64,000 nucleotides of DNA, taken from NCBI RefSeq assembly GCF_011250515.1, contig NZ_JAANOP010000003.1, forward strand, positions 186,001-250,000, in the 5' to 3' direction. The position numbers and the translations under genes were made by a program. Below are positions 20,798 to 29,061 of this stretch, one piece after another. Under the pieces are notes generated by a model, which saw only the letters and a list, made by a program, of their open reading frames with translations, was not told where the DNA came from and searched no databases. Source of the stretch: Aquirufa ecclesiirivi. GTDB lineage: Bacteria > Bacteroidota > Bacteroidia > Cytophagales > Spirosomataceae. Numbering within the stretch: the stretch's first letter is position 1; every line of letters begins with the position of its first letter.

Positions 20798-22045
20798 TTA
20801 CTCAAATTCAGCACGAAGAATCGTTAAGATATCTTCGATCGTCTCCTCTTCCAACTCCGTTCTACGCTCTAACTCTTCTTTAGATAAAGCTAAAACCTGC
20901 TTGGCTGTATCCAAACCTATTTTATGTAGCTCATCCAAAATCCAAGCGTCAATGTCGTCAGAGAATTCATTCAATTCTACATCCTCCTCGTCCAATTCAT
21001 CCTTAGGAACATCGCGGAAGACATCAATTTCATATCCCACTAACTTACCTGCTAGTTTAATGTTTTGACCTCCACGACCAATCGCCATGGAAACTTGATC
21101 CGAGTTTAAGAATACCGAAATACGCTTACGCTCTTTATCAATAGTCATCGAGTTCAATTTAGCTGGACTCAAGGTTCTGGCTACCAATAACTCTAAATTA
21201 TCAGTGAAATTAATCACGTCAATATTTTCATTCTGTAATTCACGAACTATGCCATGAATACGTGATCCTTTCATACCCACACATGCACCAACTGGATCAA
21301 TGCGGTCATCATAAGACTCTACTGCTACTTTAGCACGTTCGCCTGGCTCACGAACAATCTTACGAATCGTTATGGTACCATCATAAATTTCTGGAATTTC
21401 TTGTTCAAACAAACGCTCCAAAAATACAGGTGAGATACGTGATAGAATGATTCGTGGTGTACCATTCGCCATTTCCACCTTGTGAATAATGGCTTTGATT
21501 GTTTCTCCCTTCTTGAAACGATCCTTAGGAATCATTTCCGTTTTTGGTAAAATCAATTCATTGTCTTCACTATCCAACAAGATTAACTCACGACCTAATA
21601 TTTGGTATACTTCCGAGCTTACTAATTCTCCTACTAAATCTTTATACTTATCATAAAGACTCTCCTTTTCTATATCCTTAATCTTTTGAATCAAAGTTTG
21701 ACGAGCAGTTTGAACTACACGACGACCAAAATCCTCTAGTTTAATTAATTCAGCTACTTCTTCTCCAATCTCAAAATCGGGCTCGATTAATTTCGCTTCT
21801 GACAATGGAATTTTATCAAAATCCCAAATATCCTCTGAATTATCGTCCACGATTTCACGTGTACGCCACATCTCTAAATCGCCACTCTCGGGATTGATAA
21901 TCACATTGAAGTTTTCATCGGAACCAAATTTCTTACGAATCATGGTACGAAACACATCCTCTAAAACCGCAATCATCGACGGCTTATCAATGTTCTTTTC
22001 CCGAGCAAACTCTGCAAATGACGAAATTAATTCAACACTGTTCAT
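20798..22045 (-). CDS. nusA: Transcription termination/antitermination factor NusA
   Basis: The 415-residue protein has the NusA N-terminal RNA-polymerase-binding domain (about 1-125), then an S1 domain (about 130-200). Two KH domains follow, with GACVGMKGSRI and SMAIGRGGQNIKLAGKL. A short helical tail (ELEEETIEDILTIL) resembles the HhH or acidic-repeat end. NusA modulates pausing, termination and antitermination. It lies 16 bp after rimP and 41 bp before infB in the conserved operon order, so its own level may feed back on the leader hairpin found upstream of rimP. Confidence 0.96.
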   Translation of the reverse strand: MNSVELISSFAEFAREKNIDKPSMIAVLEDVFRTMIRKKFGSDENFNVIINPESGDLEMWRTREIVDDNSEDIWDFDKIPLSEAKLIEPDFEIGEEVAELIKLEDFGRRVVQTARQTLIQKIKDIEKESLYDKYKDLVGELVSSEVYQILGRELILLDSEDNELILPKTEMIPKDRFKKGETIKAIIHKVEMANGTPRIILSRISPVFLERLFEQEIPEIYDGTITIRKIVREPGERAKVAVESYDDRIDPVGACVGMKGSRIHGIVRELQNENIDVINFTDNLELLVARTLSPAKLNSMTIDKERKRISVFLNSDQVSMAIGRGGQNIKLAGKLVGYEIDVFRDVPKDELDEEDVELNEFSDDIDAWILDELHKIGLDTAKQVLALSKEELERRTELEEETIEDILTILRAEFE

Positions 22046-22061
22046 TGCTATCTCTCTTTTT

Positions 22062-22538
22062 TTATTGAAATGACACTTGTACTTTAATTTTATCTATATC
22101 TGCCAAAGAAAACCAAGTAGATTCCTTCGCCACAATCACGCGGTGTTTCAGCGTTTTCTCTGTTAATATTTCAATCGAATCCTCTTTGTAAGCCAATAGT
22201 GCTCCTTCCACTTGCCCTTCTTTTTTCATCCAAACTTTAACCTTGCGTCCCAAGTTCTTTTGAAATTGCCATCCCTGTGTTAATGGGAAATCTAAACCAG
22301 GAGAAGAGACTTCTAAATTATAGGCCTCCTCTATCCAAGCGTTCTCTTCTATGTGATGAGCCAATTTACGACTCAACAAAGCACATTCGTCAATGGATAC
22401 ACCTTCTAATGTATCCACTAGGATTGTTACAAGACTACGTTTGCTACCTTGCGAAACCTGTAAATCAACTAAAAAAATAGGACCCTCTCCCACATAAGCC
22501 AACAACCACTCCCTAATTTTTTCTGATAAATCACCCAT
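22062..22538 (-). CDS. rimP: Ribosome maturation factor RimP
   Basis: RimP assists maturation of the 30S subunit. The 158 residues match the family, with the N-terminal domain motif VDLQVSQGSKRSLVTILVD and the signature LEVSSPGLDFPLT near residue 83. A C-terminal SH3-like domain follows. It heads the rimP-nusA-infB operon. A terminator-like hairpin with U-run sits 22 nt upstream of the start (22560-22583). Confidence 0.93.
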   Translation of the reverse strand: MGDLSEKIREWLLAYVGEGPIFLVDLQVSQGSKRSLVTILVDTLEGVSIDECALLSRKLAHHIEENAWIEEAYNLEVSSPGLDFPLTQGWQFQKNLGRKVKVWMKKEGQVEGALLAYKEDSIEILTEKTLKHRVIVAKESTWFSLADIDKIKVQVSFQ

Positions 22539-22559
22539 GCTTTTTCAATTGAAAACAAA

Positions 22560-22583
22560 AAGAGGGATTAAAAAACCCCTCTT
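22560..22583 (-). promoter_or_regulatory. Terminator-like hairpin in the rimP-nusA-infB leader (possible attenuator)
   Basis: On the minus strand AAGAGGG pairs perfectly with CCCTCTT across a 10-base loop and runs into TTTTGTTTTC, 21 nt before the rimP ATG. No minus-strand gene lies between it and the divergent fabI, so it cannot be the ordinary end of an upstream gene. Attenuation, perhaps by NusA itself, is inference. Confidence 0.55.
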
Positions 22584-22696
22584 CATTTCTTAAATTTCCT
22601 CTGCAATTTACGCATAATTTTCTAAATAACAACCCATTCAGCAAATAGAATGGTATTTGAGATGAATAAATCCATTCTATTCTGAGAAAAAATTCG

Positions 22697-22704
22697 TTAC
22701 TTTG
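22697..22704 (+). promoter_or_regulatory. Probable -7 promoter element of fabI
   Basis: TTACTTTG differs from TAnnTTTG at one base. It lies 43 bp before the chosen ATG at 22747, and a TTG codon that would lengthen fabI overlaps it, which argues for the shorter protein. Confidence 0.4.
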
Positions 22705-22746
22705 GAAGCAAAATCACAAAATTTCAATCGATCTAGATCGCTTCTT

Positions 22747-23562
22747 ATGGCATATCAATTACTCAAAGGAAAAAGAGGTATTATCTCTGGCGCGTTAAAC
22801 GAAGATTCCATCGCCTGGAAAATTGCAGAAAGAGCTCATGAAGAAGGAGCCACTTTCACCTTAACTAATGCTCCACTCGCAATGCGTATGGGCGAAATCA
22901 ATCATTTAGCCGAAAAATGTGGCGCTAAAGTAATCGGTGCCGATGCCACGTCGATTGAAGACTTAGAAAAATTATATGACGAGTCCATGGAATATTTAGG
23001 TGGACCAATCGATTTTGTATTACATTCCATTGGAATGAGTACCAATATTCGTAAAGGACGTGAATACGGAGATCTAAACTACGAATGGTTTTTAAAATCA
23101 TTGGATGTATCTGCTCTTTCTTTTCATAAAATGCTTCAAGTAGCTCAGAAAAAAGATGCAATTGCTCAAGGAGGCTCAGTCGTAGCACTTTCCTACATTG
23201 CGGCTCAGCGTTCATTCCCTGATTACACGGATATGGCTCAAGCTAAAGCTATGCTAGAATCCATTGCTCGCTCTTATGGTTACCACTACGGCAAAGCCAA
23301 AGGAGTTCGTGTCAATACTGTTTCCCAATCTCCAACTAAGACGACTGCAGGAACGGGAATTAGTGGTTTCAATGCCTTCTACGAATATGCGAATCAAATG
23401 TCACCTCTTGGAAACGCTACGGCTGATGAATGTGCTGATTATGTCATCACTTTATTTTCAGATTTAACTCGCAAAGTAACGATGCAAAACTTGTTCCACG
23501 ATGGAGGATTTTCTTGCGTAGGTATTTCTGAGGAAATCGTTGAAAAAATGGAAAAACAATAA
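22747..23562 (+). CDS. fabI: Enoyl-[acyl-carrier-protein] reductase (NADH)
   Basis: FabI reduces enoyl-ACP in the last step of fatty-acid elongation. The 271 residues begin MAYQLLKGKRGIISG, the usual start in the phylum, so the ATG at 22747 is chosen over an upstream TTG. The short-chain-dehydrogenase-like dinucleotide fold has the FabI-type GALNEDSIAW loop. The catalytic pair Tyr-X6-Lys is seen in YTDMAQAKAMLE. It is divergent from rimP. The DUF4833 gene follows 29 bp downstream on the same strand. Confidence 0.95.
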   Translation: MAYQLLKGKRGIISGALNEDSIAWKIAERAHEEGATFTLTNAPLAMRMGEINHLAEKCGAKVIGADATSIEDLEKLYDESMEYLGGPIDFVLHSIGMSTNIRKGREYGDLNYEWFLKSLDVSALSFHKMLQVAQKKDAIAQGGSVVALSYIAAQRSFPDYTDMAQAKAMLESIARSYGYHYGKAKGVRVNTVSQSPTKTTAGTGISGFNAFYEYANQMSPLGNATADECADYVITLFSDLTRKVTMQNLFHDGGFSCVGISEEIVEKMEKQ

Positions 23563-23591
23563 TCATTTTCTTATTTCATCGAGGCTTTATA

Positions 23592-24137
23592 TTGAATAAT
23601 CCGTCTGCTTTTATTAGTATTTTCCTTTGGCTAGCAATAGGTACTTTACCGACGATTGCCAAAGTAGAACCCTTTCCTACTCCACCGGAAAGCGCCATAC
23701 GTTTGTTTTACATTCAACGTAGTTCAAATTCAAATGTCGTCGTTTATGATGCCAATTTAACATCTAATAAGGCACTGAATGCTAAAAACCCCGTGCATAC
23801 TTACTGGATTCGCTATACCGAAAAAGGCCAACAAGAAGAATTATCTTCCATACAGAAGACCTTGGCATATGGACTGTATACCAATAAAATCAATACTGAA
23901 TTAGAGCCTTCCTATGAAGGTTATTTCCTAGCTTATCGTAAGAGAAAATTTGTGGTAAAACTAGACCCGAAAGGAGTTCCCATTGCTCTGTTCCCCATCA
24001 ATGGTAAGTTGCAAATATTAAAGCGCGTCTATGTCAATGTGGATGAAAGCAAATTCATGCCTTCCGTAAATTATATTGAGTTATTTGGCAAAGATCCTGT
24101 TTCTGGGAAAGAAGTCTATGAGCGATTTAAGCCTTAA
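23592..24137 (+). CDS. DUF4833-family exported protein
   Basis: The 181-residue product has a signal peptide (residues 1 to about 23, cut after TIAK). The mature part starts with the family motif (FPTPPESAIRLFYIQRSSN) followed by TYWIRYTEKGQQEELS. The only plausible initiator in the frame is the TTG at 23592; no ATG occurs before residue 150. Function is not known; the family is widespread in Bacteroidota and presumably periplasmic. It follows fabI by 29 bp and is probably co-transcribed. The stop is followed by palindrome copy 2 at 24145. Confidence 0.78.
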   Translation: MNNPSAFISIFLWLAIGTLPTIAKVEPFPTPPESAIRLFYIQRSSNSNVVVYDANLTSNKALNAKNPVHTYWIRYTEKGQQEELSSIQKTLAYGLYTNKINTELEPSYEGYFLAYRKRKFVVKLDPKGVPIALFPINGKLQILKRVYVNVDESKFMPSVNYIELFGKDPVSGKEVYERFKP

Positions 24138-24144
24138 AATCATT

Positions 24145-24177
24145 AACGCTGTCAAGGTTTAAAACCTTGACAGCGTT
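24145..24177. repeat. 33-bp perfect palindrome, copy 2
   Basis: Identical to the copy at 9974-10006, with the same central base on the plus strand. It lies 7 bp after the DUF4833 stop. No T-run follows, so terminator activity on the plus strand would be weak. Confidence 0.95.
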
Positions 24178-24311
24178 GGTAAATTTCCATGATTTTTTTC
24201 AAAAAATACTCCAACTTATTGGATTAATTTCAACATATCAATTCATTGGTATTTTGAAAAATTTATCAATTTTTAGCCCTTTGGGAATGAGCAAAATAGA
24301 TACATTTGCCT

Positions 24312-24344
24312 AACGCTGTCAAGGTTTAAAACCTTGACAGCGTT
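24312..24344. repeat. 33-bp perfect palindrome, copy 3
   Basis: Third identical copy, 134 bp after copy 2 and 8 bp beyond the stop of the BtuB-like receptor gene. Copies 2 and 3 thus bracket the AT-rich space between two convergent genes, which holds no other gene. Confidence 0.95.
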
Positions 24345-24352
24345 GTTGATCA

Positions 24353-26311
24353 CTACCATCTGTATTTAAGCGCCAATACTGCATTCAAAGGCTGTGTTGC
24401 GTATCCATAAGATTCCACAAATAATTGATTATATACATTCTTAATCAACAGATTGATATGTATGTGCTTATTCACCTCATAACTACTTTGTAATTCAGCC
24501 CAAACATAGGGTTTCAATTCCTTAGATACGACAGAAAACAACGCTTCATCATATACAAAATCTGTTCTTTTTGCTTGCCAATGGTGCAACAAGGACACTT
24601 GCCACTGACTACTTAGTCGAATTCCCCAATTTAACACGACTGCATGAGCCGGCCGTCTTATCAAAGAGGAATAGGTACTATCTTTCCCAGCAAATTTGTT
24701 CGTCATGGTACCATCTAAAAAGGTATAATTCAATGTGGCACTAATACGACCCTGGCGGTAAGCTCCTTCTAATTCGATTCCTTGTGTACTTTGCTTTGAA
24801 ACATTCACATATTGACCATAAGGATCTACATTCTTGGATTGAAAAACGATACCGTCTTTTACCAGATTCTGAAATCCAAGCAACCTTACTGACCAACCGG
24901 CATCCAAATATGACAAACCAACTTCCAAAGTTGAACCTAGTTCAGGTTTCAATTCATTATTCCCATAAGGAGAATATAATTGATATAGAGAAGGAACTTT
25001 AAATCCTGTATATCCATTGGCAAATAGCTTCCATTGTTTGGACAAAAACACATAAGGATTGATATTAAATGTGGTAAAATCCCCAAAATTGAATGATTTG
25101 TTCCATCGAGTTCCTACTTCTATTCCACCCATTTTCCAGTTTTTCTGAAGCGTGGCATAAGTTGCCAAAATCGATTGATTAGCTTTTTCTGGAGCCAAAG
25201 ATGGTGAATCATATCGGCCAAAAGCACTCACGGAATAATCGGATTGCAAGGTATTTTGATACCGATATTCCGTACCTGCTAATAATACAAATTCCTTGCC
25301 CAGTGACCATTTACCATACCATTCAAGCCCCTGGCTTTTTCCATGATATGAAGAAAATGAGAAATTTGACCATGCATTCGCTGCTATAAACGTTGAATCA
25401 TTCTTGAATTCACGATGTATGATTTCATGAAATGCACGTAAATACCAGGTTGTATTTAAGCCTTTGAATTGATATTGCAAACGTAAAGAACTTGAATTAG
25501 CCTTTGCTGTATAATCTTTTTCATCGGCAAAGGGCCCTGCATCTAAATTACTTCGGTTGGTATTCCATTGATAATAAACATCCAACCAAGATTTTTCACC
25601 AATGGGTCGCGACCAGCCTAAATGAACTTGTTGCTGACGGAATCCATCTTTCTCGTAGTTCCCAACTGTGTCTTTCGCCGCAGAATATCCTTGACTAACA
25701 AAATCACGAACGTGTACATTCCATTGATTCTTAGCAAGAGAACCACGTACTTGTGCCGTGGTGTTTAACTCCCCTATACTTCCTGCTTGAATTTGCACAT
25801 GACCTTGTACTTGCTTTGCACTTGATTTTTGTGTCACTAGATTGATAACCCCCGCCATCGCATCAGAACCGTATAAGGTGGATTGACCACCTTTCAAAAT
25901 CTCAATCCGCTCCAATGAGCTGATATCCAATAAATTCCAATCCATCACTTGTGAAATATGGGATGGATCATTCACTGGAAAACCATCAATCAATAACAAT
26001 ACATGTCCCGTGTTGGCTCCACGAACATATATTTCTTGATTGGATCCGGGTGCGCTTCTAGCCCCATTTACTGAAATTCCTACCTGACTTTGCAAGACTT
26101 CCGCCAAACTTTTACCTGCCATTTGGTCAAGTTGAGCCCGACTAATCAAACTAATCACTTTCCCAGTTTGATTTAATTTTTGAGGATACTTTGGTGCAGA
26201 TACTTGTACCTCTGACAATAATTGTGATTCAGCAGATTGCTGAGCAAAAACCACGGCGCTAGGGAATAAGATTGCCCCCAATGCCAAGCATTGCGATTTA
26301 AAATGAAACAT
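24353..26311 (-). CDS. BtuB-like TonB-dependent outer-membrane receptor, cobalamin-riboswitch controlled
   Basis: The ATG complementary to 26309-26311 opens directly into a signal peptide (about residues 1-23, ending VVFAQ); an in-frame ATG 60 bp upstream adds an implausible charged stretch. The 652-residue protein has a plug domain (about 30-150, with EIYVRGANTGHVLLLIDG, RIEILKGGQSTLYGSDAM and GVINLVT). A 22-strand-type barrel follows, ending in an aromatic-rich YRW. These features suit BtuB-type receptors. The cobalamin riboswitch just upstream makes a corrinoid the likely cargo. No BtuCDF or cobalamin synthesis gene is in the window. Confidence 0.88.
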   Translation of the reverse strand: MFHFKSQCLALGAILFPSAVVFAQQSAESQLLSEVQVSAPKYPQKLNQTGKVISLISRAQLDQMAGKSLAEVLQSQVGISVNGARSAPGSNQEIYVRGANTGHVLLLIDGFPVNDPSHISQVMDWNLLDISSLERIEILKGGQSTLYGSDAMAGVINLVTQKSSAKQVQGHVQIQAGSIGELNTTAQVRGSLAKNQWNVHVRDFVSQGYSAAKDTVGNYEKDGFRQQQVHLGWSRPIGEKSWLDVYYQWNTNRSNLDAGPFADEKDYTAKANSSSLRLQYQFKGLNTTWYLRAFHEIIHREFKNDSTFIAANAWSNFSFSSYHGKSQGLEWYGKWSLGKEFVLLAGTEYRYQNTLQSDYSVSAFGRYDSPSLAPEKANQSILATYATLQKNWKMGGIEVGTRWNKSFNFGDFTTFNINPYVFLSKQWKLFANGYTGFKVPSLYQLYSPYGNNELKPELGSTLEVGLSYLDAGWSVRLLGFQNLVKDGIVFQSKNVDPYGQYVNVSKQSTQGIELEGAYRQGRISATLNYTFLDGTMTNKFAGKDSTYSSLIRRPAHAVVLNWGIRLSSQWQVSLLHHWQAKRTDFVYDEALFSVVSKELKPYVWAELQSSYEVNKHIHINLLIKNVYNQLFVESYGYATQPLNAVLALKYRW

Positions 26312-26401
26312 GATGTTTAGCCTCTCGGCTATAAAATTGAAAAAATACTCGAACGCTCGATCTCGTCTCATCCTCCGTAATGCGACATCAAGAATTGAAA
26401 A

Positions 26402-26536
26402 AGGCAGGTCTCCTGACTCGTTTTCATCATTTATCTGCCTTCCCAGAAAATCCAGTGGCTTTAGTATGGATAAATGTTTTACAAAAACTTACAGTTGCGG
26501 GGACAGTTTTGGCTTTTACCAAATTCCCTATTAAGT
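26402..26536 (-). promoter_or_regulatory. Cobalamin (B12) riboswitch
   Basis: Reading the minus strand from about 26536 down, the class hallmarks appear in order. GGGAAtttGGT comes first, then ACTGTCCCCGCAACTGTAA (the B12 box region), GCCACTGG, GGGAAGGC, and finally GAGTCAGGAGACCTGCC. It ends about 90 nt before the receptor start at 26311. By family knowledge, adenosylcobalamin or related forms fold it and switch the downstream gene off. This explains the stretch between 26311 and the tag gene at 26703. Confidence 0.93.
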
Positions 26537-26576
26537 GACAATCTTTAAGAAAAAATTACACACCCTTATCTAATTT

Positions 26577-26584
26577 CAAAGGTA
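26577..26584 (-). promoter_or_regulatory. -7 promoter element for the riboswitch-controlled receptor
   Basis: On the minus strand the sequence is TACCTTTG, an exact TAnnTTTG. Transcription would begin about 26570, some 35 nt before the riboswitch core. No well-spaced -33 box is seen. Confidence 0.45.
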
Positions 26585-26702
26585 TAAAATATTTATTAAG
26601 ATTAAGGACCAAAAAAGTAATGAATTCAACTTTTGTGAAATTATCAGTTTTTAACAAGGCAAATCGCTATAAATTCACTTGCTTGCAGGCTAATTCTGCT
26701 AT

Positions 26703-27269
26703 ATGACGAATCTAACTCGATGTGGATGGGTTTCTTCCGACCCAATATATTTAAATTATCATGATACCGAGTGGGGGCAACCACTTCATGATGAGCAAAA
26801 ATTATTTGAACTTTTGATATTAGAAGGTTTTCAATCGGGCTTAAGTTGGATTACTATTTTACGAAAAAGAGAAGATTTCAGGGAGACTTTTGACCAATTT
26901 GATTACCATCAAATAGCTAACTGGACAGATGAAAAGCTACAAGAATGCCTCTTAAACCCAAAAATTATTCGAAATCGTTTAAAAATCAATGCAGTTAAAA
27001 CGAATGCGAAAGCATTTATCAAAATTCAGGAAAAATTTGGTAGCTTTGACCGCTACATTTGGGATTTTGTGAGGTTCACCCCCATACAAAACCACTTCTT
27101 CAGTCATCAAGAATTGCCTAGCAGTACGGAAATCTCATTAGCCATGAGCAAATCCCTGAAGAAACACGGTTTTAAATTCGTTGGCCCTACCATTTGCTAT
27201 TCATTTATGCAAGCTGCAGGCCTGGTTAATGACCACATTACTGAATGTTTTTGCTACCCAAAAAATTAA
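26703..27269 (+). CDS. tag: DNA-3-methyladenine glycosylase I
   Basis: This base-excision enzyme removes 3-methyladenine from DNA. The 188-residue product opens with RCGWVSSDPIYLNYHDTEWG, which supplies the N-terminal Cys and His zinc ligands of the family. It carries GFQSGLSWITILRKRE and ends with the C-terminal zinc ligands in NDHITECFC. Length is normal. It is followed 4 bp later by the mannosyltransferase gene and lies divergent from the receptor and its riboswitch. Confidence 0.95.
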   Translation: MTNLTRCGWVSSDPIYLNYHDTEWGQPLHDEQKLFELLILEGFQSGLSWITILRKREDFRETFDQFDYHQIANWTDEKLQECLLNPKIIRNRLKINAVKTNAKAFIKIQEKFGSFDRYIWDFVRFTPIQNHFFSHQELPSSTEISLAMSKSLKKHGFKFVGPTICYSFMQAAGLVNDHITECFCYPKN

Positions 27270-27273
27270 ATTT

Positions 27274-28005
27274 ATGAATTCGAGGATTGTCATCATCCCG
27301 ACTTACAATGAAATTGAAAACATCCAAGCGATTATCGAAAAGGTAATGAGCTTAGATCCCTTATTCGATTTATTAATTGTAGATGACGGCTCACCGGATG
27401 GTACAGCCCAAGTGGTCAAACAAGTTCAATCAAACTTTCCTGATAGAATCCACCTGATTGAACGCCAAGGTAAACTAGGATTAGGTACCGCTTATATTGC
27501 TGGATTCAATTATTGCATTCAAAAAAAATACGATTTCATCTTTGAAATGGATGCTGATTTCTCACATAATCCAGATGATCTAATTAGACTATACCAAGCC
27601 TGTGAGCATGGTGCCGACATGTCTATTGGTTCTCGTTATATCAATGGAGTCAATGTAGTCAATTGGCCAATCGGTCGAGTTTTGATGTCGTATTTTGCTG
27701 GTTTTTATGTCCGTTTCATTACTGGAATGCCTATCCAAGATGCCACAGCGGGATTTGTTTGTTATCGAAGACAAGTCTTAGAAACCATTCCTCTGGCTGA
27801 AATCAAATTCATTGGCTATGCTTTTCAAGTTGAGATGAAATTTACTACTTGGAAATATGGCTTTAAAATTGTGGAAGTCCCTATAATTTTCACCGATCGA
27901 ACAAAAGGTGAAAGTAAAATGTCTGCTAATATTTTTAAAGAAGCTATCTTTGGCGTCATTCAACTAAAAGTCAATAGTTTTTTCAAACGTTACCAAAGAC
28001 CATGA
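27274..28005 (+). CDS. Polyprenol-phosphate mannosyltransferase-type GT2 glycosyltransferase
   Basis: The ATG at 27274 begins MNSRIVIIPTYNEIENI, the classical GT2 start; a longer frame would only run back into tag. The 243 residues show the nucleotide-sugar site VDDGSPDGTA (about 34-43) and the metal-binding EMDADFSHNP (about 90-99). The family signature (VEVPIIFTDRTKGESKMS) lies near the C-terminus. Family members load mannose on dolichol or polyprenol phosphate on the cytoplasmic side. There is no C-terminal membrane domain, so it is the soluble or peripheral type. Its stop overlaps the hemJ start (ATGA). Confidence 0.9.
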   Translation: MNSRIVIIPTYNEIENIQAIIEKVMSLDPLFDLLIVDDGSPDGTAQVVKQVQSNFPDRIHLIERQGKLGLGTAYIAGFNYCIQKKYDFIFEMDADFSHNPDDLIRLYQACEHGADMSIGSRYINGVNVVNWPIGRVLMSYFAGFYVRFITGMPIQDATAGFVCYRRQVLETIPLAEIKFIGYAFQVEMKFTTWKYGFKIVEVPIIFTDRTKGESKMSANIFKEAIFGVIQLKVNSFFKRYQRP

Positions 28006-28544
28006 TTTATCCAATTTTAAAATCACTGCACATCATTTTTGTGGTAAGTTGGTTTGCTGGATTATTCTATTTGCCTCGTCTATTGGTCTATCACGCAGAA
28101 TCGCAAGATAAAGCGGAGCCAGAGCGTAACATCCTTTCTACTCAATTTGAAAAAATGGAAAAGGTATTGTTCAATGCCATCATGATACCGGCTATGTTTT
28201 TAACCTGGTTGACAGGCCTAAGCTTGATTTATCTTCAATGGTGGGATGGCTTTGGACAGCATACTTGGTTGCACCTAAAGCTCGCCTTTGTGGTTGGAAT
28301 AACGATTTATCATTTTTATTGCCGCTATATCATCTTAGCATTTCGTCAACAGAATTTCATTTTCTCAGGACCTCAGCTACGTCTATTCAATGAAATTGCT
28401 ACCATTTTATTGGTATCGGTCGTCTTTTTGGTTGTGGGTAAAAATAGCCTGGATTGGCTTTATGGTTTGGTGGGATTCACCCTTTTCGGGATACTCATTA
28501 TGGCAGCAGTAAAGATGGCTAAACGCTTTCGAAATAAAGCTTAG
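28002..28544 (+). CDS. hemJ: Protoporphyrinogen IX oxidase HemJ
   Basis: HemJ oxidises protoporphyrinogen IX in haem synthesis. The 180-residue protein has four or five membrane helices and the HemJ signatures KSLHIIFVVSWFAGLFYLPR with a conserved His, and HTWLHLKL in the middle. It overlaps the mannosyltransferase by 4 nt, and its last 4 nt overlap the tail of smpB on the other strand. The unrelated tag, glycosyltransferase and hemJ genes form one compact transcription unit. Confidence 0.9.
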   Translation: MIYPILKSLHIIFVVSWFAGLFYLPRLLVYHAESQDKAEPERNILSTQFEKMEKVLFNAIMIPAMFLTWLTGLSLIYLQWWDGFGQHTWLHLKLAFVVGITIYHFYCRYIILAFRQQNFIFSGPQLRLFNEIATILLVSVVFLVVGKNSLDWLYGLVGFTLFGILIMAAVKMAKRFRNKA

Positions 28545-29002
28545 GACAATTGTCTAGCCATTTCTCGTTTGACATCCTTCTCCTTGATATCTTCTCGTTT
28601 ATCGAAACTCTTTTTACCTTTTGCTAAGGCTATGTTTAATTTGGCATAACCTTTGTCAGAAATAAATAAGCGAGTAGGAATGATTGTCAGACCCACATTC
28701 TTCAACTCTTTTTGAAGTTTTTTCAACTCTCTTTTTGATAATAATAATTTTCGATCTCGAAGCGGTGTGTGATTGAAATGTGTCCCTTCCTCGTAGGTAG
28801 AAATATGCATATTTCTCACATATAATTCATCTTGCATAAAAAGGCAATAAGCATCCGTCAGGTTCGCTTTACCTTGACGGATGGATTTTATCTCCGTACC
28901 AGTTAAAACCAATCCTGCAGTCCAAGTCTCTAAAAATGCATATTCAAAAGAAGCCCTTCTATTCTGGATTTCAACTTTCTTTTGAATTTTCTCTCTTACC
29001 AT
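28541..29002 (-). CDS. smpB: SsrA-binding protein SmpB
   Basis: SmpB brings tmRNA to stalled ribosomes. The ATG complementary to 29000-29002 gives 153 residues starting MVREKIQKKVEIQNRRASFEY. An in-frame ATG at 29035 would put the start inside the ompH terminator hairpin and is rejected. Family motifs include LTGTEIKSIRQGKANLTDAY and GLTIIPTRLFISDKGYAKLNI, with the basic tail KGKKSFDKREDIKEKD. No tmRNA gene is in the window. Confidence 0.95.
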   Translation of the reverse strand: MVREKIQKKVEIQNRRASFEYAFLETWTAGLVLTGTEIKSIRQGKANLTDAYCLFMQDELYVRNMHISTYEEGTHFNHTPLRDRKLLLSKRELKKLQKELKNVGLTIIPTRLFISDKGYAKLNIALAKGKKSFDKREDIKEKDVKREMARQLS

Positions 29003-29015
29003 AATAATACAATTA

Positions 29016-29048
29016 AAAAAGCCACACAGATTCACTGCGTGGCTTTTT
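29016..29048 (-). terminator. Intrinsic terminator of ompH gene
   Basis: Stem AAAAAGCCACACAG (29016-29029) with CTGCGTGGCTTTTT (29035-29048) has a single interior mismatch and a 5-base loop. It lies 13 bp after the ompH stop and just before the smpB start. Confidence 0.8.
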
Positions 29049-29061
29049 CGAGTTTAAAAGA

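Noticed and set aside
26312-26371. Longer N-terminus of the BtuB-like receptor
   Set aside because: The extra 20 residues are charged and would displace the signal peptide; the Met at 26311 opens directly into it.
29003-29035. Extended smpB start
   Set aside because: The extra 11 codons fall within the ompH terminator and are not part of the family's N-terminus.
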